DNA of 64,000 nt. Origin: Mycobacterium cookii (GTDB lineage: Bacteria; Actinomycetota; Actinomycetes; Mycobacteriales; Mycobacteriaceae). Below, one piece after another: positions 19,727 to 28,377 of the stretch (position 1 is the stretch's first letter; the number at the start of each line of letters is the position of its first letter). The translations under genes and the position numbers were made by a program. The stretch lies in NCBI RefSeq assembly GCF_010727945.1, contig NZ_AP022569.1, forward strand, positions 4,588,001 through 4,652,000, in the 5' to 3' direction. The notes under the pieces are model-generated. The model had not been told where the DNA came from. It worked only from the letters and a program-made list of their open reading frames with translations, and made no database searches.

Positions 19727-20149
19727 ATGAACAGCGCATCGTTCTTCGTCACTCCCGGATATGGCGATCGCCAAAGACAGAACCTCCATTATTCGCAGGC
19801 AGTTCGGTACGGCAACCGAGTCGAGATCTCCGGCCAGGGTGGTTGGGATGACGACGGGTGTTTTCCGGAGTCGGTCCGAGACGAAGTGATTCAGGCCTTC
19901 GACAATGTTGAGCGGACATTGGCGACCGCGGGAGCATCGTGGCAACACGTGATCAGCGTTCACTCCTACCACCTGCCGAACGCTGCTGGCACGATCGGAC
20001 AAGATCACCTCGACACGATGGCGGAACAATTTCGACGGCGTATGGGTGAACGCGCTCCGCTGTGGACGTGCATCGGCGTCGCAGCTCTCGCAAATCCAAC
20101 AATGCGAGTCGAGATTCAGGTCACTGCAGTGATTGACGACGACGGGTGA
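19727..20149 (+). CDS. RidA-like (YjgF/YER057c/UK114) protein
   Basis: 140 aa, chorismate-mutase-like trimer fold. RidA proteins hydrolyse reactive enamines/imines made by PLP enzymes; other subgroups have other roles. Visible: N-terminal HYSQAVRYGNRVEISGQGG, DNVERTLATAGASWQHVI, and a C-terminal Arg in TMRVEIQVTAV at the place of the catalytic Arg of RidA. ATG 19727 preferred; ATG 19718 would add three residues. Lies between tail repeats R3 and R4, with no partner PLP gene beside it. Confidence 0.85.
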   Translation: MNSASFFVTPGYGDRQRQNLHYSQAVRYGNRVEISGQGGWDDDGCFPESVRDEVIQAFDNVERTLATAGASWQHVISVHSYHLPNAAGTIGQDHLDTMAEQFRRRMGERAPLWTCIGVAALANPTMRVEIQVTAVIDDDG

Positions 20150-20169
20150 TCGCCAGGCTTATTTTCTTT

Positions 20170-20225
20170 GACGACCTACACCGCAGTCGTCGACAAGCCC
20201 TCGGATGTGGACGAGCATTCCGTAA
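20170..20225 (+). repeat. Decayed copy of groEL1 3' end (R4)
   Basis: Reads TTYTAVVDKPSDVDEHS, again beginning at ACGACC. The GTCGTCGACAAGCC core is the same as in typical mycobacterial groEL1 genes, closer than to the groEL1 of this genome. No terminator follows. Upstream bases (TTATTTTCTTTG) have no groEL1 similarity. Confidence 0.7.
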
Positions 20226-20306
20226 GTGGCGCTGCGCCGGTTAGGCGGTCTCCGCCGACTCGCGCGAACAGATCAGGCTTGACGCGCTGTCGCCCGCGGG
20301 TGCAGT

Positions 20307-20334
20307 GTGATATCAGTCACCTGACCACTGGTCA
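20307..20334. promoter_or_regulatory. Candidate operator pair upstream of the di-iron protein gene
   Basis: GTGATATCAGTCAC (20307-20320) and TGACCACTGGTCA (20322-20334, perfect 5-bp arms around ACT) lie side by side 25 bases before the start at 20359. Possible regulator site; no regulator gene is next to it. Confidence 0.4.
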
Positions 20335-20358
20335 CTCCGGGCAGAAAGGCGGCAGCCC

Positions 20359-21459
20359 ATGACGACGAAGGACAAGTACACGGAAATTCCCGCGCCCTAC
20401 TCGTGGGAGGTTCCCAGCGCCGGCGACGCGCGCTTTACCTGGGAGTACGACGACGGGCGCGCGCGGCTGCTGTCCCTGTACCAAAAGGGGAAGGACAAGC
20501 AGTGGGACGCCCAGTCGCGCATCGACTGGACGCAAGACGTCGACCCGATGAACCCGATCGAGCTCCCTGACGAGTTCCACCCGCTGTTCGGCAGCCCGAT
20601 GTGGGACGCCTCCGACGAGGCACGTCGCGCCGAGATGCGCCAGCACTTCCAGGCCTGGCAGCTGTCGCAGTTCCTGCACGGCGAGCAGGGCGCGATGGTG
20701 TGCGCGGCCAAGATCGTGGAGGTCGTCCCGGACCTGGACGCGAAGTTCTACGCGGCCACCCAGACCATGGACGAAGCCCGGCACGTCGAGGCGTTCTCGC
20801 GGTTCCTGCAGGACAAGGTCGACATGGTCTACCCGATTAATAAGCACCTGACTGCGCTGCTGGACGACACCCTGCGCGACTCGCGCTGGGACATGCCCTA
20901 CCTCGGCATGCAGGTCCTCATCGAAGGGCTCGCACTGGCCGCCTTCGGGGTGCTGCGGGACATGTCGGCACAGGACTCGCTGGCCAGGAAGGTGCTCGCC
21001 TACGTCATGCAAGACGAGGCCCGGCACGTCGCCTTCGGCCGAATCTCGTTGAAGGACTACTACTCCGCGCTGACCGAGGCCGAGCGCGGCGAGCGGGAAG
21101 AGTTCGTCGTCGACGCCTGCTACCTGATGCGCGACCGGTTCCGCGGCGAGGAGGTCTTCGAGACGCTCGGCATGGACGTCCAAGCGTGCGCCGAGTGGGT
21201 GGACACCTCGCCACTGATGATCCAGTTCCGCTCGCACCTGTTCAGTCGCATCGTGCCGATCGTCAAGGACATCGGGTTGTGGGGCGACAAGGTGCAGAAG
21301 GCCTTCCGGGACATGGGTGTGCTCGACATGGCCGGCCTCGACATCGAGGCGTTGATGAAGGCCGATGAGGATCAGGCCACCGCGCTGGACAGGGCACACG
21401 CCGAGATGGCCGACCGGGCTGTCGAGGTCGACGAGGTGATCGCGGCGGGCGCGAGCTAA
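20359..21459 (+). CDS. Ferritin-like di-iron carboxylate protein
   Basis: 366 aa four-helix-bundle protein with a complete di-iron ligand set: Glu109 (HGEQ), Glu139 and His142 (DEARH), Glu189 (IEG), Glu220 and His223 (DEARH). This is the spacing of ribonucleotide-reductase-R2-like and N-oxygenase-like di-iron oxidases rather than of storage ferritins. No partner oxygenase subunits are adjacent, so a stand-alone oxidase is likely; reaction unknown. ATG has AAAGGCGG upstream. The NmrA-like gene follows after 17 bases, probably in one transcript. Confidence 0.8.
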   Translation: MTTKDKYTEIPAPYSWEVPSAGDARFTWEYDDGRARLLSLYQKGKDKQWDAQSRIDWTQDVDPMNPIELPDEFHPLFGSPMWDASDEARRAEMRQHFQAWQLSQFLHGEQGAMVCAAKIVEVVPDLDAKFYAATQTMDEARHVEAFSRFLQDKVDMVYPINKHLTALLDDTLRDSRWDMPYLGMQVLIEGLALAAFGVLRDMSAQDSLARKVLAYVMQDEARHVAFGRISLKDYYSALTEAERGEREEFVVDACYLMRDRFRGEEVFETLGMDVQACAEWVDTSPLMIQFRSHLFSRIVPIVKDIGLWGDKVQKAFRDMGVLDMAGLDIEALMKADEDQATALDRAHAEMADRAVEVDEVIAAGAS

Positions 21460-21476
21460 CCCGCTCCCGGCACGTC

Positions 21477-22226
21477 ATGCGAATCGCTGTAGTCGGTGCC
21501 ACCGGCAATATCGGTGCCCGCACTGTGTCGTTTCTGGAGCAGGACGGAAACGCGGTCGTACCGATCAGCCGCGCTGTCGGCGTCGACCTGCTAACGGGCC
21601 GGGGCCTGGACGCTGCGCTCGACGGGGTCGACGCGGTGGTCGATGCCATCAGCGCGCCTCCGATCAGCCCCGCGGAGACGCGTGCCTATTTGGGCACTAC
21701 CACGCAACACCTTCTCGAAGCCGAGGTTCGTGCGGGCGTGCGACACCATGTTTTGCTGTCCATCGTCGGAATCCACCGCATTGACGGCGGCACTGCTCAC
21801 TATTCGGGAAAGCGTGAGCAAGAGCGCCTGGTCGAGCAGGGCCCGGTGCCGTGGACGATCGTGCCTGCCACGCAATTTCACGACTTCGCGGCGTTGGCGG
21901 CCAGCTGGACCGAGCGCGACGGTGTCGCGACCATCGCTCCGCTGCTGGTTCAACCGATCGCACCCGACGACATAGCTCGCGTCCTGGCCGAGGTCGCCGT
22001 CGGGGAGCCGCAGGGTCGCTATGTCGACGTCGCCGGTCCTGAGCCGCAAGACTTGGTCGACATGGCCCGCCGCACCAACGATGTTCTCGGTCGCGACGTG
22101 AAGCTGGTTCCCACCTGGTCGGGACCTCTCGACGAGTCCATGGCCGGCAATGTCATGCTGCCGGGCGAGAACGCGCGCATCGCCCCGACGACGTTCGACG
22201 AGTGGCTGGCCGCCGGCGCACGGTAG
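21477..22226 (+). CDS. NmrA-like NAD(P)-binding protein (atypical SDR)
   Basis: 249 aa. N-terminal Rossmann motif GATGNIGARTV; no YxxxK catalytic pair is evident, as in NmrA/NAD(P)H-binding atypical SDRs. EQGPVPWTIVPATQFHDF is typical of this group. Function may be redox sensing or reduction; not assignable. Seventeen bases after the di-iron protein gene on the same strand, suggesting a shared role such as electron supply or sensing. Confidence 0.8.
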   Translation: MRIAVVGATGNIGARTVSFLEQDGNAVVPISRAVGVDLLTGRGLDAALDGVDAVVDAISAPPISPAETRAYLGTTTQHLLEAEVRAGVRHHVLLSIVGIHRIDGGTAHYSGKREQERLVEQGPVPWTIVPATQFHDFAALAASWTERDGVATIAPLLVQPIAPDDIARVLAEVAVGEPQGRYVDVAGPEPQDLVDMARRTNDVLGRDVKLVPTWSGPLDESMAGNVMLPGENARIAPTTFDEWLAAGAR

Positions 22227-22325
22227 TCAGCGTGGCGGTATTCGCCGGCCGATGACGGCCTCGGTCATGCAAGCACGCGCGGTAGGCTCATGCCGTTGCG
22301 CTGCAGTGTTTCCGAGGAGGGCGTC

Positions 22326-22604
22326 ATGCCATCGTTCAGGGAAAAGCTGAAGGCAAAAGGGCATTGGATTGGCGACGACGGCAGCCGCCACTGGAACGCC
22401 ACCCAGGCAGGCTTGGAAGTCCTTGCCAATGGCGAAGTCACGCAACGCATCCACGATCAGACCACGGCGTCCGCGCCGCACGCCCCGCGTCCGCAGGCTT
22501 CGGCCGGCGAGCGCCTGCAGGAGCTCGAGACGCTTCGCGCTAGCGGTGTGATCACGGACGCCGAGTACACGGCCAAACGCCAGCGGATAATCGAGGAACC
22601 ATGA
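22326..22604 (+). CDS. Small SHOCT-domain protein
   Basis: 92 aa. The C-terminal 30 residues, ERLQELETLRASGVITDAEY onward, form the SHOCT motif (short C-terminal domain that follows many unrelated sequences, thought to be an oligomerisation module). The N-terminal part begins MPSFREKLKAKGHWIGDDG and has no clear domain. ATG 22326 is set by the strong GAGGAGGG at 22314-22321. Role unknown. Confidence 0.75.
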   Translation: MPSFREKLKAKGHWIGDDGSRHWNATQAGLEVLANGEVTQRIHDQTTASAPHAPRPQASAGERLQELETLRASGVITDAEYTAKRQRIIEEP

Positions 22605-22649
22605 CGGAATCTGCCATGGCCACAGCGATATTCGCATTGCGGTAGTAGA

Positions 22650-23306
22650 TCAGAACTTGGAACCCAGCCCCGCGACCAGATTGATCGTGACCGCCAAGAC
22701 GACTGCGCCGAGCAGGTAAGACAACAACGCTTGGCGCAACACCGTCGCCCTGATCGACGTCAACCCGATCTCGGTGTCCGAGACCTGGTACGTCATGCCG
22801 ACGGTGAAGGCCACATAGGCGAAGTCACGGAAGCGCGGCGGCTCCGGATCGTGAAAGTCGATCCCACCCGGCTCGCCGGAATAGTAGAGCCGCGCATAGT
22901 GCACGGTGAAAATTGTGTGCACGACGAACCAGGACGCGGCGACGGTCAAAATGCCGATCAACGCGGCTTGCAAAGCGCGACTGCCGGAATGCGACCCGGC
23001 GGCCACGACATAGCCCACGCCGCCAAGACTCGCGATGCTTGCCGACACGGTGATCAGTTCGGCCACCGAGCGAGTCGGATCCTCCCGGGTCGCATATCGG
23101 CAGGTTTGTTCGGCGTCCATGTCGCCCAGGATCAATCGCGTCCAGCCCACGTAGACACCGGCGGTTACCACCCAGCCGGCGATGGCGAATCGCCAGCCGA
23201 TCGTGTTACCAACCGCCAGAGCGGTAGCACCGCCGAGTAGCACCGCAACCGACAACCGAATCGCGACCGTGTCGCGGCTCAACGTAATCAGGGATCTCAT
23301 GTCCAC
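22650..23306 (-). CDS. DUF1345 family membrane protein
   Basis: 218 aa integral membrane protein with about five hydrophobic helices. The family block [20 protein letters not shown] then [19 protein letters not shown] marks DUF1345. Function unknown. Divergent from the sulfotransferase gene with 45 bases between. Two ATGs (23306 and 23300) are possible starts. Confidence 0.85.
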   Translation of the reverse strand: MDMRSLITLSRDTVAIRLSVAVLLGGATALAVGNTIGWRFAIAGWVVTAGVYVGWTRLILGDMDAEQTCRYATREDPTRSVAELITVSASIASLGGVGYVVAAGSHSGSRALQAALIGILTVAASWFVVHTIFTVHYARLYYSGEPGGIDFHDPEPPRFRDFAYVAFTVGMTYQVSDTEIGLTSIRATVLRQALLSYLLGAVVLAVTINLVAGLGSKF

Positions 23307-23351
23307 GACTAAAGCACCGTCACGCGCCGTGATGAGGTTTATCGTCGATCC

Positions 23352-24503
23352 GTGGTCGACGCCAGTGATCTCAAGGACGAGGCCGTTCGCCAGACCGGCT
23401 TGGCCGACTTCGGCTCGGATTCGTTCAACGAAGGACTCGCGGTCCTACTGAAATCCCTTGAGCGCCAGGCCCGGCTGAACGCCCGGGGCGAGGCGTTCGT
23501 CTACGGCCGTATCACCGGATACCTGGCCCAGCGTCTGCAGGTGGAGGACTGGTACCGGCGGCACCCGGAGATCGACGACGTTCCGATCGTGGCGCCGCTG
23601 ATCGGACTGGGGCTGCCGCGGACCGGGTCCACGGCATTGTCGATGCTGTGGTCCCAGGACCCCGACATCCGGTACCTGCGTCGGTGGGAATCGTCGCAGC
23701 CGTGTCCGCCACCGTCCACCGTGGTCGGTGTGGATCCCCGAGTCCCGCCCGACAAGGGGGAGATGATCGGCACCCGCTACCACGTGCCCACCGACACCCA
23801 CGCGCCGATGGAATGCCATGAGCTGATGGCCCTGGATTTCAAGTCGCACATCTTTCAGTCGTTCGCCCAGATACCCGCGTACTCGGAATGGCTGGTCGAA
23901 AAGGCGGACCTGACAACGACGTTGGCCTACCAGCGACGGGTGATGAAACTGCTGCAGTGGGGTGAACCCGCACGGCCGTGGCGACTGCGGTGCCCGTCGC
24001 ACGTGCTGTGGCTCGACGCAGTCGACGCCGCCTTTCCCGACGCCAAATACGTGATGACCCACCGCGACCCCACCGACGTCATCTTGTCGGTAGCCGATCT
24101 GTACGCCGACATCATCGGCTCGTTCACCGACGAGATAGATCGACCGTATATCGGTCAGCTCAATGTCGAGCACTGGTCGCTCGGTATGGACCGGGCCTTG
24201 CAGTTCCGCAGCACGACAGCGCAGGACCGCTTCTACGACATCGACTTTCGTGCAATGCAGGCCGACCCCATCGGCGAGGTCACCGGTCTGTACAGCTGGC
24301 TGGGATTGCCCGTCAGCGACGAGTTCGAGCAGCGGATGCAGAGCTGGTGGACGCGGGCAGCCGGCGAGCGGGAACCCAGTTCGCACGCCGATCCGGTCGC
24401 GTTCGGTATCGACTTCGCCGAAGTCCGGCCCCGGTTCGCGCGCTACGTCGAGAGCGCGGCAGGGTGGACGGACCACCAAGACAGGAGCTTTCATGGCGAT
24501 TGA
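23352..24503 (+). CDS. Sulfotransferase family protein
   Basis: 383 aa. PAPS 5'-phosphosulfate loop [14 protein letters not shown] near residues 90-103 and a 3'-phosphate region [14 protein letters not shown] are visible, as in the Sulfotransfer_3 group common in mycobacteria. Expected to move sulfuryl from PAPS onto a hydroxyl of a lipid or small molecule. GTG start at 23352. Its end overlaps the next gene by 11 bases, so the two are translationally coupled. No PAPS synthesis gene is nearby. Confidence 0.85.
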   Translation: MVDASDLKDEAVRQTGLADFGSDSFNEGLAVLLKSLERQARLNARGEAFVYGRITGYLAQRLQVEDWYRRHPEIDDVPIVAPLIGLGLPRTGSTALSMLWSQDPDIRYLRRWESSQPCPPPSTVVGVDPRVPPDKGEMIGTRYHVPTDTHAPMECHELMALDFKSHIFQSFAQIPAYSEWLVEKADLTTTLAYQRRVMKLLQWGEPARPWRLRCPSHVLWLDAVDAAFPDAKYVMTHRDPTDVILSVADLYADIIGSFTDEIDRPYIGQLNVEHWSLGMDRALQFRSTTAQDRFYDIDFRAMQADPIGEVTGLYSWLGLPVSDEFEQRMQSWWTRAAGEREPSSHADPVAFGIDFAEVRPRFARYVESAAGWTDHQDRSFHGD

Positions 24504-25563
24504 CCTCAGCGGCGGCATCGACCGGTCGCGTGAGTATGTGTTCGCCCGGCGCCCGGACAACCCGGAGATGCGTGACTCCGTCAGCTTCTGGACGGTCGAC
24601 GACCGTGGGCGAATCGGATTGCCTCGCATCGGTATCGAGGCCGTGGGCGCGAACTGGGACAACCATGAACTGCAGATCAACATCGCCTTTCCGGGTGGCC
24701 GGGCCTACCGGCTCCGCGACGGCGGCCCGTCGCTGCCACCCGAGGGGCCTGACGGCAAGCCCACCGTCTTGGGTGCTGGCGGTTTGGTGTTCCGTTGCGT
24801 CGAGCCGTTCGACACCTGGACGATGGCGTACGACGGCAAGGCCGTGCAGACATCGTCGGCCGATCTGGTGGCTGGCCGAACCGGCGGTCCTCTTGTCGAC
24901 GTCGCATTTCACGTCGAGGCGGTGATGGCCGTGCCACCGTGGGTTCAAGGTGCGCTTCAGCATGACGCCGGCGACCGGATCAAGAACTCCGTCGAAGGTC
25001 AATTGATGGGTGGTGCGCGCTACGAGCAGCTTTTCTGGGCCAGCGGTGCGGTGACCATCGACGGGCAGACGCAGGACTTCACCGGCAGCGGTCTGCGGAT
25101 CCGCCGGCAGGGCGTCCGTAAACTCGGCGAATTCTGGGGTCACGCTTGGCAATCCGCGGTGTTTCCCAGCGGGAAAGCGTTTGGCTACATCGCCTACCCG
25201 CCCCGCCCCGACGGCAAGCCGACCTTCAATGAGGGATACATCTTCACCGGTGACGGTGACTTGGTCGCGGCCCGCGTCGTGCACGCGCCGTGGCTCACCA
25301 CACTGCAAGCCATCGGCGAGGACGTGTCGCTGGTTCTCGAAACAGCGAACGGCACAACACGTATCGAGGGTGAGACGGTGTTCTCGACTCACGACATTCA
25401 CCACATTGACAACACGTTCTCGGTGCGCGAGATGAAGAAAGAGAACCCCAACTTCCCGGCTTTACAACAAGCCGGGGTGCGCTACCGGTGGGACGGCGAA
25501 GAGACCTACGGCATGCTCGAGCGTTCCAACCCTATCGACAAGATCGACCTGGGGGACTCGTAG
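24493..25563 (+). CDS. Conserved protein, lipocalin/AttH-like fold possible
   Basis: 356 aa, not firmly recognised. ATG at 24493 has CAGGAG upstream and overlaps the sulfotransferase end. The sequence is rich in beta-strand segments and Trp/Gly (AVGANWDNHELQINIAFPGG, LRIRRQGVRKLGEFWGHAWQ), with two similar halves, which recalls the AttH/CrtC hydratase-like calycin fold. No signal peptide or membrane span. Coupling to the sulfotransferase suggests they act on the same substrate. Fold suggestion is inference. Confidence 0.6.
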   Translation: MAIDLSGGIDRSREYVFARRPDNPEMRDSVSFWTVDDRGRIGLPRIGIEAVGANWDNHELQINIAFPGGRAYRLRDGGPSLPPEGPDGKPTVLGAGGLVFRCVEPFDTWTMAYDGKAVQTSSADLVAGRTGGPLVDVAFHVEAVMAVPPWVQGALQHDAGDRIKNSVEGQLMGGARYEQLFWASGAVTIDGQTQDFTGSGLRIRRQGVRKLGEFWGHAWQSAVFPSGKAFGYIAYPPRPDGKPTFNEGYIFTGDGDLVAARVVHAPWLTTLQAIGEDVSLVLETANGTTRIEGETVFSTHDIHHIDNTFSVREMKKENPNFPALQQAGVRYRWDGEETYGMLERSNPIDKIDLGDS

Positions 25564-25626
25564 GGTCGCTGAATCGCGCCTATGCCTCCGGCGGCGTCAT
25601 TGACGACGGTCGAGCCACACCCCTAC

Positions 25627-25646
25627 TCTGGAACAGATATTTGGTC
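25627..25646 (+). promoter_or_regulatory. Shared motif, site A (before VWA gene)
   Basis: TCTGGAACAGATATTTGGTC lies 25 bases before the VWA gene start. It matches site B (28312-28330) at 13 of 15 bases from AACA onward, and site C on the other strand. Confidence 0.5.
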
Positions 25647-25670
25647 AAGGTTGACGGGCGGAGGTGGCCG

Positions 25671-27356
25671 GTGGCGGAGGGTGCTGACACCGACCGGTTG
25701 CACGCGCTCGGCATGCTGGCCTCGGCATTGGCCGGGTCTGCTGTTACCGTCGACACGCACCGCGCCGGCGACCCGCCGTGGACCGACGGCCGAACGATCT
25801 TCATCGATACGACGGCGCCCGCGCGGGCGAGCCTGGAGGCGATCGCCGTACAGGCGTCGATGATCGCCGCGGGCAGCTTCGAACCCGACACCGTGCGCCG
25901 GCTGGTCCGCCATTCCCTTTTGACGCGACGGTATTTGGCGATCGAGGGACACCGCGCTCTGGTCGCGAATGCTGACGTGCTGCCCCGAACATTGGCGACG
26001 TTGGGAGACCGTGACATCGCCGCGCGCAGTGGTTCGGCCGCCGAGTCGTTGAGGTTGGCGTCCGGCAGGACGACGATCGACGATCCGCCACCGGGCTTCG
26101 GAGTCATCCGCCCCAACAAGGTGTTGGCCGCGTGTGGTCGCACGCCCGAACGCCCCGACCAGGAGCCGGCGCAGCACGTTCCGCGACGCGGACAGCGTCA
26201 CGAGCTGACCGAACTCGGCGACGACGAGATCGACGACACTGACGACCCTGACCTGTTCACCAGTCCGGTAGGCGGGGGTGGCTTCATCGGCAAGTGGCTC
26301 AAAAAGCTGCTCTCCTTGGCGCGCAAGACCGGCAGCGGCGGCGGACCGCCTGGCGCGGACACCCCGACGCATCGCACCGACTCTGCCAAGCGTGGGCCGC
26401 ACGCGGTGTCGTCGCTGGCAACCGCGGCGACCGAGAACGTCATCGATCACGAAGCCAACGGCGTGCGGTATCCGGAATGGGATGTGCACCGCAAGAGCTA
26501 CCGGCCCGATTGGTGCACGGTGCTCGAAATCGAGCCTGAGACAAAGGCATCGGCAAGTCCGGCGATCGACGCCGCCATCGGGGTACGACGTCCGCTCGCG
26601 CGACTCGGCATGGGCCTGCACCGCCGGCACCGACAGTCGCAGGGCGACGACATCGACATCGATGCCGCCGTCGAGTCCCGTGTCGACATGATGGCGGGGT
26701 CGGTGCCCGACGAGGCGGTCTATCTGGACAGCTTGCGGCGCCGCCGTGACTTGTCGGTGCTCCTGCTGCTGGATGTCTCGGGTTCCGCCGCGGAGCCCGG
26801 CACGGTCGGCCGGACCGTGCATGAGCAACAGCGCACCGTCGTCGCCAATCTCACCGTTGCACTGCACGACCTCGGTGACCGAGTCGCGCTGTATGCGTAC
26901 TACTCGCAGGGCAGAAGCGCGGTGAGCATGTTGCCGGTCAAGCGATTCGACGACCACCTCGACAGCCACGTGATCAGACGGTTGAACAGCCTGGAACCGG
27001 GCGCGTATTCGCGATTGGGTGCCGCGATCCGGCACGGCGCTGCGGTGTTGGAGTCGAAAGGAGGCACATCGCGGCGGCTGTTGGTGGTGCTGTCCGACGG
27101 GCTGGCCTACGACCACGGATATGAACGCGCGTACGGCGCGGCCGACGCACGCCGTGCGCTCAGCGAAGCGCGTCGTCGCGGTACCGGCTGTGTATGCCTG
27201 ACGGTGGGGGCGGGCACCGACGTCGAATCGCTGCGCAGAGTGTTCGGGAGTACGGCGCACGCCAGCATCGCGCGCCCCGATTCGCTGACGAGTGTGATTG
27301 GGCCGCTGTTCCGTTCGGCGATTCGCGCCGCTGAGGTGCGAAGGCGGGTGTCGTGA
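25671..27356 (+). CDS. VWA-domain protein, NorD/CbbO type
   Basis: 561 aa. The C-terminal ~220 residues form a von Willebrand A domain with MIDAS motif DVSGS and the block VVLSDGLAYDHGYERAYG typical of NorD/CbbO proteins. The N-terminal part is less conserved. NorD/CbbO partners work with a MoxR-type AAA ATPase to remodel or load metal cofactors into a client enzyme; the matching ATPase is the next gene. GTG at 25671 chosen for the GGAGG at 25660-25664. Client unknown; the di-iron protein or the P450 of this island are candidates. Confidence 0.82.
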   Translation: MAEGADTDRLHALGMLASALAGSAVTVDTHRAGDPPWTDGRTIFIDTTAPARASLEAIAVQASMIAAGSFEPDTVRRLVRHSLLTRRYLAIEGHRALVANADVLPRTLATLGDRDIAARSGSAAESLRLASGRTTIDDPPPGFGVIRPNKVLAACGRTPERPDQEPAQHVPRRGQRHELTELGDDEIDDTDDPDLFTSPVGGGGFIGKWLKKLLSLARKTGSGGGPPGADTPTHRTDSAKRGPHAVSSLATAATENVIDHEANGVRYPEWDVHRKSYRPDWCTVLEIEPETKASASPAIDAAIGVRRPLARLGMGLHRRHRQSQGDDIDIDAAVESRVDMMAGSVPDEAVYLDSLRRRRDLSVLLLLDVSGSAAEPGTVGRTVHEQQRTVVANLTVALHDLGDRVALYAYYSQGRSAVSMLPVKRFDDHLDSHVIRRLNSLEPGAYSRLGAAIRHGAAVLESKGGTSRRLLVVLSDGLAYDHGYERAYGAADARRALSEARRRGTGCVCLTVGAGTDVESLRRVFGSTAHASIARPDSLTSVIGPLFRSAIRAAEVRRRVS

Positions 27357-27386
27357 TGAACCGGCGGCCGAGCGGCGTTGTTGAAA

Positions 27387-27400
27387 CTAACATCTGTTCC
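27387..27400 (-). promoter_or_regulatory. Shared motif, site C (before AAA ATPase gene)
   Basis: On the minus strand GGAACAGATGTTAG; on either strand AACATCTGTT is a near-perfect palindrome. Same AACA(G/A)AT(A/G)TT core as sites A and B. Confidence 0.45.
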
Positions 27401-27447
27401 GTTTACGCTCCAGGCACCGCAACGCAGCGGTCGGCGGAAGGGTGATG

Positions 27448-28287
27448 ATGGCCGACGAGCACACGCTCGCTCACCAGAACGGCGCCGGCCCGACCGCTGG
27501 CACCGGCCGGCCCTTCTACCAGGCAGTCGGCAACGAAGAAGCCGTCTTCAAGGCCGCCTACCGGCAGGGGTTGTCCCTGGTCTTGAAGGGCCCGACCGGC
27601 TGCGGGAAGACGCGGTTCGTGGAGGCGATGGCCCACGATCTGGGCCGGCCGTTGATCACCGTGGCTTGTCACGACGACCTCACGACGGCCGACTTGGTGG
27701 GCAGGTATCTGCTTCGGGGCGGCGAGACGGTGTGGGTCGACGGCCCGCTGACGCGAGCGGTGCGCGAAGGCGCCATCTGTTACCTCGATGAGGTGGTGGA
27801 GGCGCGGCAGGACACCACCGTGGTGTTGCACCCGCTCGCGGACTACCGGCGTCAGCTGCCGATCGAGCGGCTGGGTGAGACGCTGAATGCGGCACCGGGA
27901 TTCGGCTTGGTGGTGTCGTACAACCCCGGTTATCAGAGCGTGCTCAAGGATCTCAAGGATTCGACTCGGCAGCGGATGGTCGCCATCGAATTCGGCTTTC
28001 CGGCACCGGAAGTCGAAGAGGGGATCGTCGCGCACGAAGCAGGAGTTGATGCCGACACGGCGGCCGAGCTGGTGCGTTTCGGCCAGGCGATCCGCCGGCT
28101 GGAATCCGGCGGCCTACGCGAGGTCGCGTCGACCCGCGTGCTCATCGCGGCCGGGCGGCTGGTGGCCGAGGGCCTGCCGATGTATGTAGCCGCCGAGGCC
28201 GCGATCGCCGGCACGCTCACCGACGACGTCGCGGTGAACCGCAGCCTCAAAGAGATGATCGGCGTCTACCTCACCAGCCACGATTGA
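27448..28287 (+). CDS. MoxR-family AAA+ ATPase, NorQ/CbbQ type
   Basis: 279 aa. Walker A GPTGCGKT at 48-55, Walker B ICYLDE at 110-115, then VVLHPLADYRRQLPIER and VVSYNPGYQS as in CbbQ/NirQ/NorQ. Forms hexamers that with a VWA partner activate metalloenzymes (nitric oxide reductase, Rubisco in known cases). Neither nitric oxide reductase nor Rubisco genes are present here. ATG at 27448 follows GGAAGG; two codons upstream (27442, 27445) could also serve. Confidence 0.9.
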   Translation: MADEHTLAHQNGAGPTAGTGRPFYQAVGNEEAVFKAAYRQGLSLVLKGPTGCGKTRFVEAMAHDLGRPLITVACHDDLTTADLVGRYLLRGGETVWVDGPLTRAVREGAICYLDEVVEARQDTTVVLHPLADYRRQLPIERLGETLNAAPGFGLVVSYNPGYQSVLKDLKDSTRQRMVAIEFGFPAPEVEEGIVAHEAGVDADTAAELVRFGQAIRRLESGGLREVASTRVLIAAGRLVAEGLPMYVAAEAAIAGTLTDDVAVNRSLKEMIGVYLTSHD

Positions 28288-28311
28288 CGCCGCTCAGCAG
28301 CGCCGCTAGGG

Positions 28312-28332
28312 TCTGAACAAATATTAGGTCGA
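28312..28332 (+). promoter_or_regulatory. Shared motif, site B (before solute-binding protein gene)
   Basis: TCTGAACAAATATTAGGTCG, 46 bases before the start at 28378. Pairs with site A; AT-rich relative to the surroundings. Confidence 0.5.
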
Positions 28333-28377
28333 CACTATCGGGCCAGAGTACGGTCAGCGCAGACCAGTGGAGGTCAG

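Noticed and set aside
15669..20225. Prophage remnant
   Set aside because: No phage structural, lysis, excision or integrase gene is seen; only the groEL1-tail scars suggest integration.
20307..20334. KstR or DevR binding site
   Set aside because: Spacing and bases do not fit either consensus.
20359..21459. Di-iron protein as class I ribonucleotide reductase small subunit
   Set aside because: No radical-Tyr context or NrdE partner gene, and the N-terminus differs; only the four-helix di-iron pattern is shared.
22600..22647. ATGACGGAATCTGCCATGGCC after the SHOCT gene as a fifth groEL1-tail scar
   Set aside because: Only loose similarity to the attB-like core and no further tail codons; not better than chance.
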